A stretch of 64,000 nt of DNA, taken from an uncultured Ellagibacter sp. GTDB taxonomy: Bacteria > Actinomycetota > Coriobacteriia > Coriobacteriales > Eggerthellaceae. Position 1 is the first letter of the stretch; each line of letters begins with the position of its first letter. The notes under the pieces are model-generated. The model saw nothing but the letters and a program-made list of their open reading frames with translations. It did no database searches and was not told where the DNA came from. Positions 8,897 through 17,680 of the stretch are shown here, piece after piece. The stretch spans positions 1 through 64,000 of the forward strand of contig CAKUGU010000008.1 of assembly GCA_934654815.1 (NCBI GenBank), written 5' to 3'. The translations under genes were made by a program, and so were the position numbers.

Positions 8897-9985
8897 ATGG
8901 GAAAAGCGAAGTTGATCGCCGGCGGCGCCATAGCGCTAATCGCGGCCGGGGCCGTCGCCTTGGGCGTCGCGTACGGCAAGCAGATAGCCACCGCGTCATC
9001 GCTCGAGCGTATCACCTCGTACGAGGACGGGTACAACCTGTACCGCGTCGACGTGGCCTACAGCTACGATCTCGACGTCATCATCGACGCCGATATGCAC
9101 GACGACCAGACTTACATCGACGCCGTGCTCGCCCAGGTGCTCCCCGGCGTGCCCATCGAGGTGAAGGCACCGAAGTTCGCCTGCAGCGCCTTCCGCACGA
9201 AGACGATCGACGGCGACGTCCTCATGGGGCGTAACTACGACTTCAAGGACGACACCTCGGCGCTGCTCGTGCACACCGACCCCGCCGACGGATACGAATC
9301 GATCTGCTTCTCGGCGCTGAACAACCTGCGCGCGAACAGCCCCGATTCCAGCATCAAGGGCCGCATCGCGTCGCTTCTCGGGCCCTTCGCAGCGCTCGAC
9401 GGCATAAACGAGAAGGGCGTGTCGATCGCGGTACTCACACTCGACAGCGAGGCCACCGATCAGCGCACGGGCAGACGGGCGATCAACACCTCGCTCGCCA
9501 TCCGCCTCGTGCTCGACCGCGCAGCGACCACGCAGCAGGCCGTCGACCTGCTCGAACGCTACGACATGCACGCCATGGCGGGCCGAGACTATCACTTCTT
9601 CATAAGCGACGTCCAGGGCGACAGCCGCATCGTGGAGTGGGATCCGAAAGACGAGGGGCGGCGCATGGTGGCCACTCCCGTCCGCGAGATCACGAATTAC
9701 TACGCGCTCTACGCCGACGAGGTGCTTCCCAATCAGAAGAACGACAACCTCGGCCACGGAAAGGAACGCGCGATCGCCATAGCCGATGTGCTCGACGCGC
9801 ACGACGGCTTCGTGACCTGCGACGTCGCTTGGGAAGCGCTGCGAGCCGCGGCGCAAGACCCCAACCCCGAGGACGTGACAAGCAACACGCAGTGGTCGAT
9901 CGTCTACAACAACACCGACCTCACTGCAGACGTCTGCCTGAGACGGAATTGGGACGACGTCGAGCGGTTCGAGTTGAACCGGTAG
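8897..9985 (+). CDS. Membrane-anchored linear amide C-N hydrolase (choloylglycine hydrolase/C45-like)
   Basis: A 362-residue protein with an N-terminal membrane segment (LIAGGAIALIAAGAVALGVAYG), then an Ntn-hydrolase domain. The nucleophile candidate is Cys96 in KFACSAFRTKT, followed by DVLMGRNYDFK as in the choloylglycine hydrolase/acyl-coenzyme A:6-APA acyltransferase superfamily; later motifs are GINEKGVSIAVL and NYYALYADEV. Such enzymes expose the Cys as a new N-terminus by self-cleavage or Met removal; here 95 residues precede it, so autoproteolysis would be needed. It probably hydrolyses N-acyl amides outside the membrane, but the substrate is unknown. The start at 8897 follows a GAGG site. 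A distinct, classical bile salt hydrolase lies at 26453. Confidence 0.8.
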   Translation: MGKAKLIAGGAIALIAAGAVALGVAYGKQIATASSLERITSYEDGYNLYRVDVAYSYDLDVIIDADMHDDQTYIDAVLAQVLPGVPIEVKAPKFACSAFRTKTIDGDVLMGRNYDFKDDTSALLVHTDPADGYESICFSALNNLRANSPDSSIKGRIASLLGPFAALDGINEKGVSIAVLTLDSEATDQRTGRRAINTSLAIRLVLDRAATTQQAVDLLERYDMHAMAGRDYHFFISDVQGDSRIVEWDPKDEGRRMVATPVREITNYYALYADEVLPNQKNDNLGHGKERAIAIADVLDAHDGFVTCDVAWEALRAAAQDPNPEDVTSNTQWSIVYNNTDLTADVCLRRNWDDVERFELNR

Positions 9986-10034
9986 CGAACCCGCACCGCG
10001 CAAATTCGTGGGAAGAAACGTGTGGGCGCTTCGA

Positions 10035-10079
10035 TAGAATAGGGGCATCGACTGGCGGCAAGCGTTTATCGGGGGGGGG
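10035..10079 (+). promoter_or_regulatory. -10 box and G9 ribosome-binding tract of the GNAT gene
   Basis: TAGAAT at 10035-10040 is a plausible -10 box. The ribosome-binding site is not a normal purine-mixed motif but nine consecutive G residues (10071-10079), six bases before the ATG. Changes in tract length would change spacing and possibly translation. Confidence 0.45.
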
Positions 10080-10085
10080 ACGCCT

Positions 10086-10769
10086 ATGCTTGAAACCGAA
10101 CGGCTCATCCTGCGGCCATGGCGGGAAAGCGACGCGCCGACGCTCTTCCGATGGGCAAGCGACCCGCGCGTGGGGCCCGCCGCCGATTGGCGCGTGCACA
10201 CGAGCGTCGAGTACAGCCGCGAGATCATCCGTACCGTGTTCTCCGCACCAGAAACCTACGCAATCGAGCTCAAGGATGCAAACACCGTCAGCCCGCACGA
10301 AATCGAGGAGGCGGAGCGCGCCGGGCGCGCAGTCGAATCGAGCGCCGACGGCGAGCAGAAGCGCCGCTCGCTCATCGACCGCCTGACCGACCGATTCGCC
10401 GACAAGCCCGACGCGAAAGCGCCATTGAACCCCGTGGGAAGCATCGGGCTCATCCCGCCCGGCAAGGGCAACTGCACCATGGGCGACGACGAGATGGAGA
10501 TAGGCTGCTGGGTGGCCGCCCCTTTCTGGGGGCGCGGCATCGCCCCCGAGGCAACGCGCGAGATCATCCGCCACGGCTTCTGCGATCTGGGGCTTTCGGC
10601 GCTCTGGGTCTGCAGCTTCGTGGAGAACGCGAAATCGGCGCGCGCTCAGGAGAAAAACGGCTTCCGCCTCGTGCGTGTCGAGGAAGCGAAAAACCACGTG
10701 ACGGGAGCCGTTCGCACCCAGCAGGTGTCGGTGCTCACGCGCAAGGAGTGGCTCACGCGCCAGGCGTAG
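10086..10769 (+). CDS. GNAT-family N-acetyltransferase (RimJ/RimL-like)
   Basis: A 227-residue acetyltransferase. It opens with the RimJ/RimL signature LETERLILRPWRESDAPTLF; the acetyl-CoA part has GCWVAAPFWGRGIAPEATR and the C-terminal element SARAQEKNGFRLV. Between strands, around residues 65-115, there is a charged insertion (EIEEAERAGRAVESSADGEQ and onward) not usual in this family, which is about 180 residues long otherwise. Target unknown; relatives modify ribosomal proteins or small molecules. Transcribed from its own probable promoter, with an unusual G-only ribosome-binding tract. The stop codon is within a hairpin shared with the convergent methyltransferase gene. Confidence 0.85.
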   Translation: MLETERLILRPWRESDAPTLFRWASDPRVGPAADWRVHTSVEYSREIIRTVFSAPETYAIELKDANTVSPHEIEEAERAGRAVESSADGEQKRRSLIDRLTDRFADKPDAKAPLNPVGSIGLIPPGKGNCTMGDDEMEIGCWVAAPFWGRGIAPEATREIIRHGFCDLGLSALWVCSFVENAKSARAQEKNGFRLVRVEEAKNHVTGAVRTQQVSVLTRKEWLTRQA

Positions 10770-10796
10770 GGCGGGCATGTCGCCAGCCCGCCCTAC
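10766..10796. terminator. Hairpin at the GNAT stop codon
   Basis: GTAGGGCGGGC (10766-10776) pairs exactly with GCCCGCCCTAC (10786-10796) around a nine-base loop and overlaps the TAG stop codon. No T-run follows. It lies between convergent genes and may stop both. Confidence 0.5.
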
Positions 10797-10938
10797 TCGG
10801 TCACTGGGCTTCACCGCCGCCCCGCCACGCATCCGGGCCCCAGCCGCATCGCAGGCGCCGCGCAAGCCCATGCGAAGAGCCTGCGCGGCGGGTTCCGGCG
10901 TTAACACGCGTCTGCCCCACGGGCAGAGCCTAGGCCGC

Positions 10939-11703
10939 TTAGCGCGCCCTCAGCACGATCCCGATTGCGTTCAGGTATTCGAGCGCGCCGGCTCGAACCG
11001 AGGCGGCGTCGCCTCGCGCATACTCGTTGTCGCAGGCCAGCCAGTCGGCCCACGCCTCCTCATGGCAGGAGAGTTCGAACATCGACACGATGTCGGCGCT
11101 TTCCGCCTGCTCGAGGAGCGCCCGCCACCACGGGATGTCGTGCATGTAGTCCAGCTGATCGGGCGTCCACGACAGAAGCAGGCATTCCGGCAGATCGTCA
11201 TGGCAGTCGCGCGCCATGCCGGGAATCGCGAGGCAGAGATACCCGCCCGTTTTCACGTAGGGAAGCAGCTTGTCGTCGAGGTAGCTTGCATCGCGCCCGA
11301 AGTAGTTGTACGAGTCGATGCTCACCACCCCGTCGAAAAACCCGTGGGCGAAGGGAAGGCCTTCTGCCGCGTCGGCCTTCACGGGCACGATGTCGCGGTT
11401 GGAAAGCCCAAGGCTTTCGAAGAATCGCATGTTCTCGCTCGGGTCGCTCCACAAATCGACCGCGTAGGTCGCAAGGAGGTACTCGCGCGCGAGCAGCGCC
11501 GAGGTGATGCCCGTCCCGCTTCCCAGGTCGAGCACGACCGAGCCTTCGCCGAAGGGGCCTGTGGCACGCTCGGAATCGTCAGATTCGGCTATGACCTGCG
11601 CCGACTTGCTCAGAAGCTCCTCGCAGAGCTTGAGCGGGTTGGGACCCATGATCTTCGATTTCACGATGGAATCAGGAAAAGCAGATGCTTTTGGGAAATG
11701 CAT
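10939..11703 (-). CDS. SAM-dependent methyltransferase (class I)
   Basis: A 254-residue cytoplasmic methyltransferase. Motif I is VVLDLGSGTGITSALLAR, followed by an acidic end of strand 2 (YAVDLWSDP), motif II-like VKADAAEGLPF and FDGVVSIDSYNYFG. The C-terminal part has LLLSWTPDQLDYMHDIPWWR, suggesting the UbiE/type 11 group with a substrate lid. Substrate unknown. I chose the ATG at 11703 because AAAGGA lies seven bases upstream; longer starts at 11733 and 11757 have none. Confidence 0.82.
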   Translation of the reverse strand: MHFPKASAFPDSIVKSKIMGPNPLKLCEELLSKSAQVIAESDDSERATGPFGEGSVVLDLGSGTGITSALLAREYLLATYAVDLWSDPSENMRFFESLGLSNRDIVPVKADAAEGLPFAHGFFDGVVSIDSYNYFGRDASYLDDKLLPYVKTGGYLCLAIPGMARDCHDDLPECLLLSWTPDQLDYMHDIPWWRALLEQAESADIVSMFELSCHEEAWADWLACDNEYARGDAASVRAGALEYLNAIGIVLRAR

Positions 11704-12040
11704 GGTGATGTCCTTTGCATTGGTAGTTGCCATAGAATGAAACGAAAGGGAGCACAACCAACCACGGCAAGAAACCTCGCCCTTTTCAAGCGGGTCCGCG
11801 AAACCTTTCAGGCAGCGGACCCGACACGGTATGAGATTGCGCGTCCCTTACGAGGCAACGACCAAAAAGACATCCCCTTAGATGATCTTCAAGCGCAGGC
11901 CCACCCTACGCCCATGCGCGCATGATACCACGGCGAACGGCGTCACGCCAACTTCGCGTAGTCCTGCGTCTGACGGAAGAACCCGATGACGAAAACTGCG
12001 CCGCTCCCTACCATATTTATCTCGCATAGGTACCTTCAAA

Positions 12041-12092
12041 AGTTTTGCGCATCGTGCATTTTCATGCGATTGAAGTTCTGCGCATCGTGTAT
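12041..12092. repeat. Pair of 19-bp direct repeats with 33-bp period
   Basis: AGTTTTGCGCATCGTGCAT (12041-12059) and AGTTCTGCGCATCGTGTAT (12074-12092) differ at two positions and start exactly 33 bases apart. They lie in the 654-base gene-free gap 11704-12357. On the minus strand the pair is followed by a GAAGG site and a 49-codon frame (12029 down to 11883) that I do not recognise. The same 33-base spacing is seen before the DUF4143 ATPase gene. Confidence 0.55.
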
Positions 12093-12259
12093 GGATGGAG
12101 AGCGGATTCCCAGATGCGAGCGTTTGCTTTGCCCACACTTCGCCCTTCGCCGATAGCTTCTATAGGCCGAAATCCACAAACTCAACACTTACGAAGCGCC
12201 TTGGGTTTGTGCTTTACTAGCTAGCGTCAAAGGCGCAGTGAGACGCTGCATGAGCATGC

Positions 12260-12301
12260 AGAGGTGGTCGCAACGAGCAGGTTGCGACCACCTCTTTTTT
12301 T
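12260..12301 (+). terminator. Strong intrinsic terminator/attenuator in the MFS leader
   Basis: A perfect 15-bp stem, AGAGGTGGTCGCAAC (12260-12274) with its complement at 12281-12295, a six-base loop, and a run of seven T ending at 12301. It lies 57 bases before the start codon of the MFS gene on the same strand, with no upstream gene on that strand within 1.4 kb. This suggests transcription attenuation of the transporter, or a short non-coding RNA that ends here. Confidence 0.75.
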
Positions 12302-12357
12302 GCGCCGACCAGCGCCCTTTAGCGACATCCAACCAAGAGGAAAGGGGTTTTCCGTCA

Positions 12358-13911
12358 GTGAATTCCGATCAGAAACAACGTCAAATGCCTAAGGCCCGCG
12401 TGGAAGTGAAGCATCCGTACCTCGCGCTCATGGGCCTTTACCTGGGCGGCTTTACCGGCATGTACAGCGAAACCGCCCTCAATATCGCGCTTCCCCAGCT
12501 TTCCGCCGCGTTCGGCGTGGAGGTGTCGGTCGTGCAGTGGCTCGTCATCGGCTACATGCTCGTCATCGGGCTCGTGCTGCCGTTCGCGAGCATCCTCATG
12601 AAATGGTTCTCCGCGCGCAAGATCACGATGTTCGCGCTCGGCGCGTTCTTCATCGGCGCCATCGTGAGCGCCGCCGCTCCGAACTTCGCCGTCGCGCTCG
12701 CCGGGCGCGCCGTGCAGGGCATCGGAACGGGTCTCGTGCTGCCGCTCATGTTCGCCATGGTGCTCGAGGTCATCCCGCCGCACAAGATCGGCGCGGCGAT
12801 GGGAACGACGGCACTCGTCATCATGTTCGCGCCCGCCATCGGCCCCACTCTGGCAGGCATCCTTCTGGGCGCCGGCTCCTGGCGCCTCATCTTCGCGAGC
12901 TTCGCCGTCATCTTGGCCGTCGGCATGTTCTTCACGCTGAAGTTCGAGGTCAACCCCTACAAGCTGACCCGTCCGCACATCGACGCGCCCTCCGTCGCGC
13001 TTTCGTGCGTGGGCTTCGGCGGCGTCGTCTTGGGCGCCGGCATGGCGAGCCTCTACGGTTGGCTCTCGCCGGTGGTGCTCGTGGCGCTCGCGGCCGGCAT
13101 CGTGTGCTTGGCCCTGTACGCCAAGCGCCAGCTTTCCATGGACACGCCCGTACTCGACGTGCGCATCTTCGGCGTGCAGGGCTTCCGCACGGGCGCTTTG
13201 TGCATGATGCTCAACTTCGGCATCACGCTTTCCGCCATGTACATCCTGCCGCAGTTCTATCAGAACGCGATGCTCGTCGCCGTGGCGCTCACCGGCATCG
13301 TCATGCTGCCAGGCGGCGTGGTGAACGCGCTCGTGAGCATGGTAGCCGGCCGCCTGTACGACCGCGTGGGGGCGCGCGGACCGGCGCTTTGCGGCTTCGG
13401 GCTCTCCATCGTGGCGGCTGCGCTTCTCATGATGGCCGGCCCCAACACGCCGATCGCGTACGTGGTGGCGTGCCACATCATCATGATGATCGGCGTGCCG
13501 CTCGCCATGTCCCCCTGCCAGACGCATGCGCTCTCGTCGCTGCCGCATGAGCTTTCCACCGACGGCTCCACAGCGCTCAACACGCTGCAGCAGGTGCTCG
13601 GCGCCGTATGCACCGCCGTCGCGACGAGCCTGCTCACCGCAGGAGAAGGCGCCTTCACCGCCGCCGGCGGCACCGACGCGGCGGCCGCGTTCGCCCAAGG
13701 GTCGCACTGGGGCTTCGCCTTCACGCTCGTGCTTGCCGCACTCGGGTTCGTATTCGCTTTGCGCATCAAAGCGAAGAAGCGCGTGAACGTGGGGACGGGG
13801 CAAATTCCCGCGGCCAACGCCGCCGATCGCGCCGAGGCGGCGAAGGCTGCCGCGAAGAGCGAGGCCGCACCCTCTCTCGAGAACAACGGCTCGGCTCTGA
13901 ACCAGATTTAG
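12358..13911 (+). CDS. MFS drug efflux transporter, DHA2 (EmrB/QacA) type
   Basis: A 517-residue polytopic membrane protein with about 14 hydrophobic segments. It carries the DHA2 features: ETALNIALPQL in TM1, VQWLVIGYMLVIGLVLPF, the motif C region around GPTLAGILLGAGSWRLIF, and LFGxG-like RAVQGIGTGLVLP. The last 50 residues are a polar cytoplasmic tail rich in Ala and Glu. Expected role: proton-driven export of hydrophobic compounds or antiseptics. The GTG at 12358 follows GGAAAGGGG; the longer frame from 12238 would run through the terminator hairpin in the leader. No TetR or MarR partner is adjacent, so regulation may rest on the leader. Confidence 0.9.
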   Translation: MNSDQKQRQMPKARVEVKHPYLALMGLYLGGFTGMYSETALNIALPQLSAAFGVEVSVVQWLVIGYMLVIGLVLPFASILMKWFSARKITMFALGAFFIGAIVSAAAPNFAVALAGRAVQGIGTGLVLPLMFAMVLEVIPPHKIGAAMGTTALVIMFAPAIGPTLAGILLGAGSWRLIFASFAVILAVGMFFTLKFEVNPYKLTRPHIDAPSVALSCVGFGGVVLGAGMASLYGWLSPVVLVALAAGIVCLALYAKRQLSMDTPVLDVRIFGVQGFRTGALCMMLNFGITLSAMYILPQFYQNAMLVAVALTGIVMLPGGVVNALVSMVAGRLYDRVGARGPALCGFGLSIVAAALLMMAGPNTPIAYVVACHIIMMIGVPLAMSPCQTHALSSLPHELSTDGSTALNTLQQVLGAVCTAVATSLLTAGEGAFTAAGGTDAAAAFAQGSHWGFAFTLVLAALGFVFALRIKAKKRVNVGTGQIPAANAADRAEAAKAAAKSEAAPSLENNGSALNQI

Positions 13912-14037
13912 GACACGGGAAAAACGCTTGGGGCCTCTTTTCGGGACGCAGGTGCATTCTTCGGCACGCAGGATCGCGCGACAATGACGCCAGGAAGGTG
14001 CAAATGACCTGATCGTTCAGAGAAAGGATGGCCCCCA

Positions 14038-14460
14038 ATGATGGTAAAGAAGACCCTCATCGCCGCTGGCCTTGCGTGCGCACTCGCCCTGCCGTTCTCG
14101 CTTGCCGGCTGCTCGGGCGGAAGCGACGTCCCCGAAAACAAGCAGGCCGCATCCGAGCAAACGGCCGAGAAGGAGATCGTCCCCGGCGTCGTCGACATGG
14201 ACCACCTGAAGGCTGGCATGAAATACATGAAGGAGACGAGCGTCGCGCAGTACGCCGACGTGGCTGCGCAGTTCGACAACGAGGGCAAGGTGTACGAGGA
14301 GTCGGACGGCACGTACGTCACCTACCGCTGGGCGACCGAGGACGACACAAACCGCGTGCTCGTCACCCTCACCGTCGATTCGGACGGGAACCCCGACAAG
14401 GTGAGCGGCAGATCTTGGACGGGAGACGAGATCAGGGAGTACATGAAGAGTTTAGGGTAG
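14038..14460 (+). CDS. Small lipoprotein of unknown function
   Basis: A 140-residue protein with a lipoprotein signal: basic MVKK start, hydrophobic core and lipobox LAGC (Cys at about residue 25). The mature part begins with a Gly/Ser/Asp/Glu-rich tether and then a compact domain with EESDGTYVTYRWATED and VLVTLTVDSDGNPDKVSG, predicted beta-rich and reminiscent of small BLIP/SmpA-like modules; I cannot name a family. The start has AGAAAGGATG upstream. A strong terminator follows 36 bases after the stop. Confidence 0.75.
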   Translation: MMVKKTLIAAGLACALALPFSLAGCSGGSDVPENKQAASEQTAEKEIVPGVVDMDHLKAGMKYMKETSVAQYADVAAQFDNEGKVYEESDGTYVTYRWATEDDTNRVLVTLTVDSDGNPDKVSGRSWTGDEIREYMKSLG

Positions 14461-14496
14461 TTCTTGACCCCGGGCGCAACCAAGCCCAAACAGCAA

Positions 14497-14530
14497 GGCG
14501 GTGGGAGCGGAAACGTCCCACCGCCTTTTT
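14497..14530 (+). terminator. Intrinsic terminator after the lipoprotein gene
   Basis: GGCGGTGGGA pairs with TCCCACCGCC around a nine-base loop and is followed by five T (14526-14530). Correctly placed for the lipoprotein gene ending at 14460. Confidence 0.8.
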
Positions 14531-14543
14531 CGTGAGCCTTTTC

Positions 14544-14578
14544 GGCTCGGCTCGCTTCCCCTTGAAGCGAGCCGAGCC
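14544..14578 (-). terminator. 15-bp hairpin after the SPFH gene
   Basis: GGCTCGGCTCGCTTC (14544-14558) and its exact complement (14564-14578), five-base loop, eight bases beyond the minus-strand stop codon at 14586. No T-run, but position and stability fit a transcript end. Confidence 0.55.
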
Positions 14579-14585
14579 GCCCCTT

Positions 14586-15917
14586 CTACGGCCTCTTCGC
14601 TCCGCAGTTGCCGCAGAAGGCGCCGGTGTTCTCCTGGCCGCAGGCGCACGTCCACGTGCCGGTCGCCGCTTCCGGCTTCTTCGCGCCGCAGTTCGAGCAG
14701 AAGTTGCCAGTGTTCTCGGTGCCGCACGAACACGTCCACGCACCCGCAGGAGCCGGCTTGGCGGCGCCGCAGTTGCCGCAGAACTTGCCCGTGTTCTGCG
14801 CCCCGCACGCGCACGTCCACGTACCCGCCGGCGCATCCGCGCCCGCGGCCGGGGCGAAGCCGCCACCCGCGGCCACGTTGTACTGGTTCTGCGGCACGCC
14901 GCCCTGCTGCTGGTAGAGCGCCTGCGGGTTCATGCCGCCTGCGGCGCTCGCCACGCCCATGCCCATGAATCCCATCATGGCGCCGTTCTCGTTGCTCGCC
15001 GCCATGCGCATCGCGTCGGCCTGCGACGCGGCCAGGTTCGCGGCCGCCATAGACGGGTCGCGCATGACCGCAGCCTTCTGCAGGTCCTTGATCATCTTCT
15101 CGTCCTCTTCGGACGCGGCGATCGCGTTCACGCCGAACGAGGCCACCTCGATGCCGCGCAAATCGCGCCATTCGCCCGAGAGCTCCTCGTTCAACGCCTC
15201 CGCGAGCTCGCGCGTGTGCGCGGGCACGGCCGAGTAGCGCACGCCCATGGCGGAGATCTTCGCGAACGCCGGCTGCAGCGCCGTCAGAAGCTCGCTTTTC
15301 AGCTGCGAGTCGATCTTGTCGCGCGTGTAGGGTTCCTCCACGTTGCCGCACACGTTCTTGTAGAACAAAAGCGGGTCGGTGATGCGATAGGAGTACTCGC
15401 CGTTGCAGCGGACGGAAATGTCCACGTCGAGCCCGATGTTCGCGTCGACCACGCGGAAGGGAACGGGGGTCGCCGTGCCGTACTTGTTGCCGATGATCTC
15501 CTTCTTGTTGAAGAAGTACACGCGCTGGTCGTTGCCCGTGTCGCCGCCGAAGGCGAAGCGGCCGCCCACGCGCGCGAACGCCTGTTTGATGCGCTCGCTC
15601 ACGCCTTCGTCGCCGAAGAACAGGCTCGGCTCGGTGGAGCGGTCGAACACGAACTCGCCCGCCTCGCCGACCGCGTCGACGACGGCGCCCTGCTCGACGA
15701 TGATCATGAACTGGCCCTCGTTCACCGCGATGATCGAGCCGTCGGAGATGATATTGCTCTCGCCCTTGGTGTTGGAGCTGCGCCCCTTGTCGGACGTGCG
15801 CTTCCGCCCTTTCGCCACGAGCACATCGGCGTCAAGCGCATCGCAGTAGAAGTAGTCGCGCCAGGAATCGGCCAAAACGCCGCCGAGCGCGCCCGCGCCT
15901 GCTTTCAAAAGTCCCAT
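14586..15917 (-). CDS. SPFH domain protein with three C-terminal zinc ribbons
   Basis: A 443-residue protein of the YdjI/virion-core-like SPFH group. Residues about 55-270 form the SPFH (band 7) domain, containing QGAVVDAVGEAGEFVFD, FRVVDANIGLDVDISVRCNG and LRGIEVASFGVNAIAAS. A Met/Ala/Gly-rich linker leads to three near-identical zinc ribbons at the C-terminus, each with the pattern WTCxCGxxNTGxFCxNCG. The family is thought to form membrane-associated scaffolds and often occurs with TelA, XpaC and zinc-ribbon membrane proteins; here the next gene upstream on the same strand is such a protein. The start has AAAGGA seven bases upstream. Confidence 0.88.
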   Translation of the reverse strand: MGLLKAGAGALGGVLADSWRDYFYCDALDADVLVAKGRKRTSDKGRSSNTKGESNIISDGSIIAVNEGQFMIIVEQGAVVDAVGEAGEFVFDRSTEPSLFFGDEGVSERIKQAFARVGGRFAFGGDTGNDQRVYFFNKKEIIGNKYGTATPVPFRVVDANIGLDVDISVRCNGEYSYRITDPLLFYKNVCGNVEEPYTRDKIDSQLKSELLTALQPAFAKISAMGVRYSAVPAHTRELAEALNEELSGEWRDLRGIEVASFGVNAIAASEEDEKMIKDLQKAAVMRDPSMAAANLAASQADAMRMAASNENGAMMGFMGMGVASAAGGMNPQALYQQQGGVPQNQYNVAAGGGFAPAAGADAPAGTWTCACGAQNTGKFCGNCGAAKPAPAGAWTCSCGTENTGNFCSNCGAKKPEAATGTWTCACGQENTGAFCGNCGAKRP

Positions 15918-16061
15918 GAGTTCGTCCTTTCTTGTCGTCTATCCGTTGAAGTTGCCTTCTTAACGATGGCTTCCATTGCGCGATCTTCGCACCTTACCAG
16001 GTAAAACGTCAGAATGCGCGGTTGCCGCAAGGCCCCGCTGCCCGTGCGAACGCCGCAGCCG

Positions 16062-17513
16062 CTAGTCATCCTTGCTATCGGCGATCCTCGTCCGCGTGAC
16101 GAGCGTGGTGACGTAGCGGTCGACCGAGCCGGTGAGGTTCAGCCCCTCCTGCGTGATGTAGCCCGCCGCGTCGTCCCGCTCCACGGCTGTCTTCATCTGC
16201 CGGTAGAAGCCATAGCAGGTGAAGCCCGCCGCGACGAGCGGGATGCCGCCGTCGATGATGACGCTCGTCGCCTCGTCGTCGAATTGGAACACCGAGACAT
16301 CGAGCCCCACGAACACCGCAGCGAGCACCGCGAAGATACCGAGGAACCAAAGGACCACCTTGATCGCCGACACGGGGAGGTCGCCCACAAGGCGCCCCGT
16401 CTGACCGTTCATGGCGAAGAGGTAGTCGTCGTCCTTCCAGCGCGTGTGGAGCATCCACACGGGGAAGAGCGCCTGGCGCACCTCCCCCACCTGGGTATTC
16501 GCGTCGACGGTGCCCTCCCCCACCGAATCGTACCCGACGACCGTGGCGCGCAGCTCCTCTTCGAGGCTGCCGCGCATGCGGCGGTCGGCGCGATGGCAGC
16601 ATGCCTCGGCGCCCTCGTCGTAACGCTCGGCCAGATACCCCGGCAGATACGCCACCGAGAAGTCGACGAGCTCCGAGAAGTCGAACGGCTCGATGGCGTC
16701 CATGTGCGCGTCGGGCATCTTCGAGGAGGCGTCGGCGGGGATGCGCGAGAAGGAGAGGCTGCCCGCGCGGTACGCCTCGTACACGTCGGTCTCGGTCACT
16801 TCCTCGTCGCCCGACCGGTAGCTGCGCACGTTCTCGCAGTGGAACGTGCCCGAGCCCTCGGCCGTGCCGTCGTAGAGCCAGAACGGCACGTACACGCCCT
16901 GCAGATGCGCGATGTGGTTTTGGCTCGCGAACTCCTTCGGCAGGAACTTCTTGCCCTTGTAGTAGGCGGAAAGCGCATTTTGCGCAGCTTCTTGGTCGAG
17001 CTTGAAGGGGATGAGCGCGTCGGGGCGGGCGCCGCCGGAAAACGCGCCCGGCGCGACCGCTTGGTTCCCGCAGTAGGGGCATTCCGTGACCTCGGTGGTG
17101 GCGTCGACGGTGACCTGCGCGCCGCACGACGAGCACGTGAACGACCGCAGACCCGCGCGCTCGCTTTCGTTCCACGAGGCGCGCGCGAAGTACGACGCCT
17201 CGGCACCACCCTCGGCCGCGGCCTGCCCGCTCACCGCGGCCGCGTCGTCGAGCACTTCCTGCGTGACCACGCTCGAAGCGCCCGCCGCGTCCCCCATCTG
17301 CTCGAACGCCGAGCGCTCGCCCGCCTCGGCGCGCGCGGTCGCCTCAGCCTGCGCCTCATCGGCCGCCTTCTGCTTCTCGGCGTAGAGCGCCTCCACCTCT
17401 TCGGGCGTGTAGGAGCTTCCGCAGTAGTCACACTGGAGCTTTCCCGTGTCGCCCACGTAATGAAGCGGGCCCATGCACGCGGGGCATTGGTAGTTGACGG
17501 ATTCCGCTGCCAT
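16062..17513 (-). CDS. TFIIB-type zinc-ribbon membrane protein
   Basis: A 483-residue protein. Two zinc ribbons, CPACMGPLHYVG...CDYCGSSY near the start and CSSCGAQVTVDA...CPYCGNQAV around residue 130, frame an acidic coiled-coil stretch. The middle part has ALIPFKLDQEAAQ, VYVPFWLYDG and LFPVWMLHTRWKDDDYLFAMNGQTG, the usual signature of this family, and two membrane segments follow near residues 385-430. Relatives lie beside SPFH and TPM-domain proteins and are often annotated only as zinc-ribbon or replication-restart helicase-like; the function is unknown. Upstream of the SPFH gene by 144 bases on the same strand. GGAGG nine bases before the ATG supports the start. Confidence 0.85.
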   Translation of the reverse strand: MAAESVNYQCPACMGPLHYVGDTGKLQCDYCGSSYTPEEVEALYAEKQKAADEAQAEATARAEAGERSAFEQMGDAAGASSVVTQEVLDDAAAVSGQAAAEGGAEASYFARASWNESERAGLRSFTCSSCGAQVTVDATTEVTECPYCGNQAVAPGAFSGGARPDALIPFKLDQEAAQNALSAYYKGKKFLPKEFASQNHIAHLQGVYVPFWLYDGTAEGSGTFHCENVRSYRSGDEEVTETDVYEAYRAGSLSFSRIPADASSKMPDAHMDAIEPFDFSELVDFSVAYLPGYLAERYDEGAEACCHRADRRMRGSLEEELRATVVGYDSVGEGTVDANTQVGEVRQALFPVWMLHTRWKDDDYLFAMNGQTGRLVGDLPVSAIKVVLWFLGIFAVLAAVFVGLDVSVFQFDDEATSVIIDGGIPLVAAGFTCYGFYRQMKTAVERDDAAGYITQEGLNLTGSVDRYVTTLVTRTRIADSKDD

Positions 17514-17680
17514 AGAGAGGCACCTCCGATCGAGCGCACGCGCTTTTCGTTTGCATGACCATGATAAAGGACGCGCGCCGAACCATACGCGGCAAAGATA
17601 GGATTCTCATCATGACCCCATGTCCCGAAACGCGCGCGATAGGTTGGACATCCGGCCCGTTTCGGGAAGGGCCCGCAGGC

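Noticed and set aside
11883..12138. Minus-strand frames of 86 or 49 codons before the MFS gene.
   Set aside because: No recognisable domain and Arg/His/Ser-rich composition; only a GAAGG site speaks for the shorter one, so I mention it only with the repeats.
12238..12357. An upstream extension of the MFS protein by 40 codons.
   Set aside because: It would translate through a strong terminator hairpin; the GTG at 12358 has the only good ribosome-binding site.
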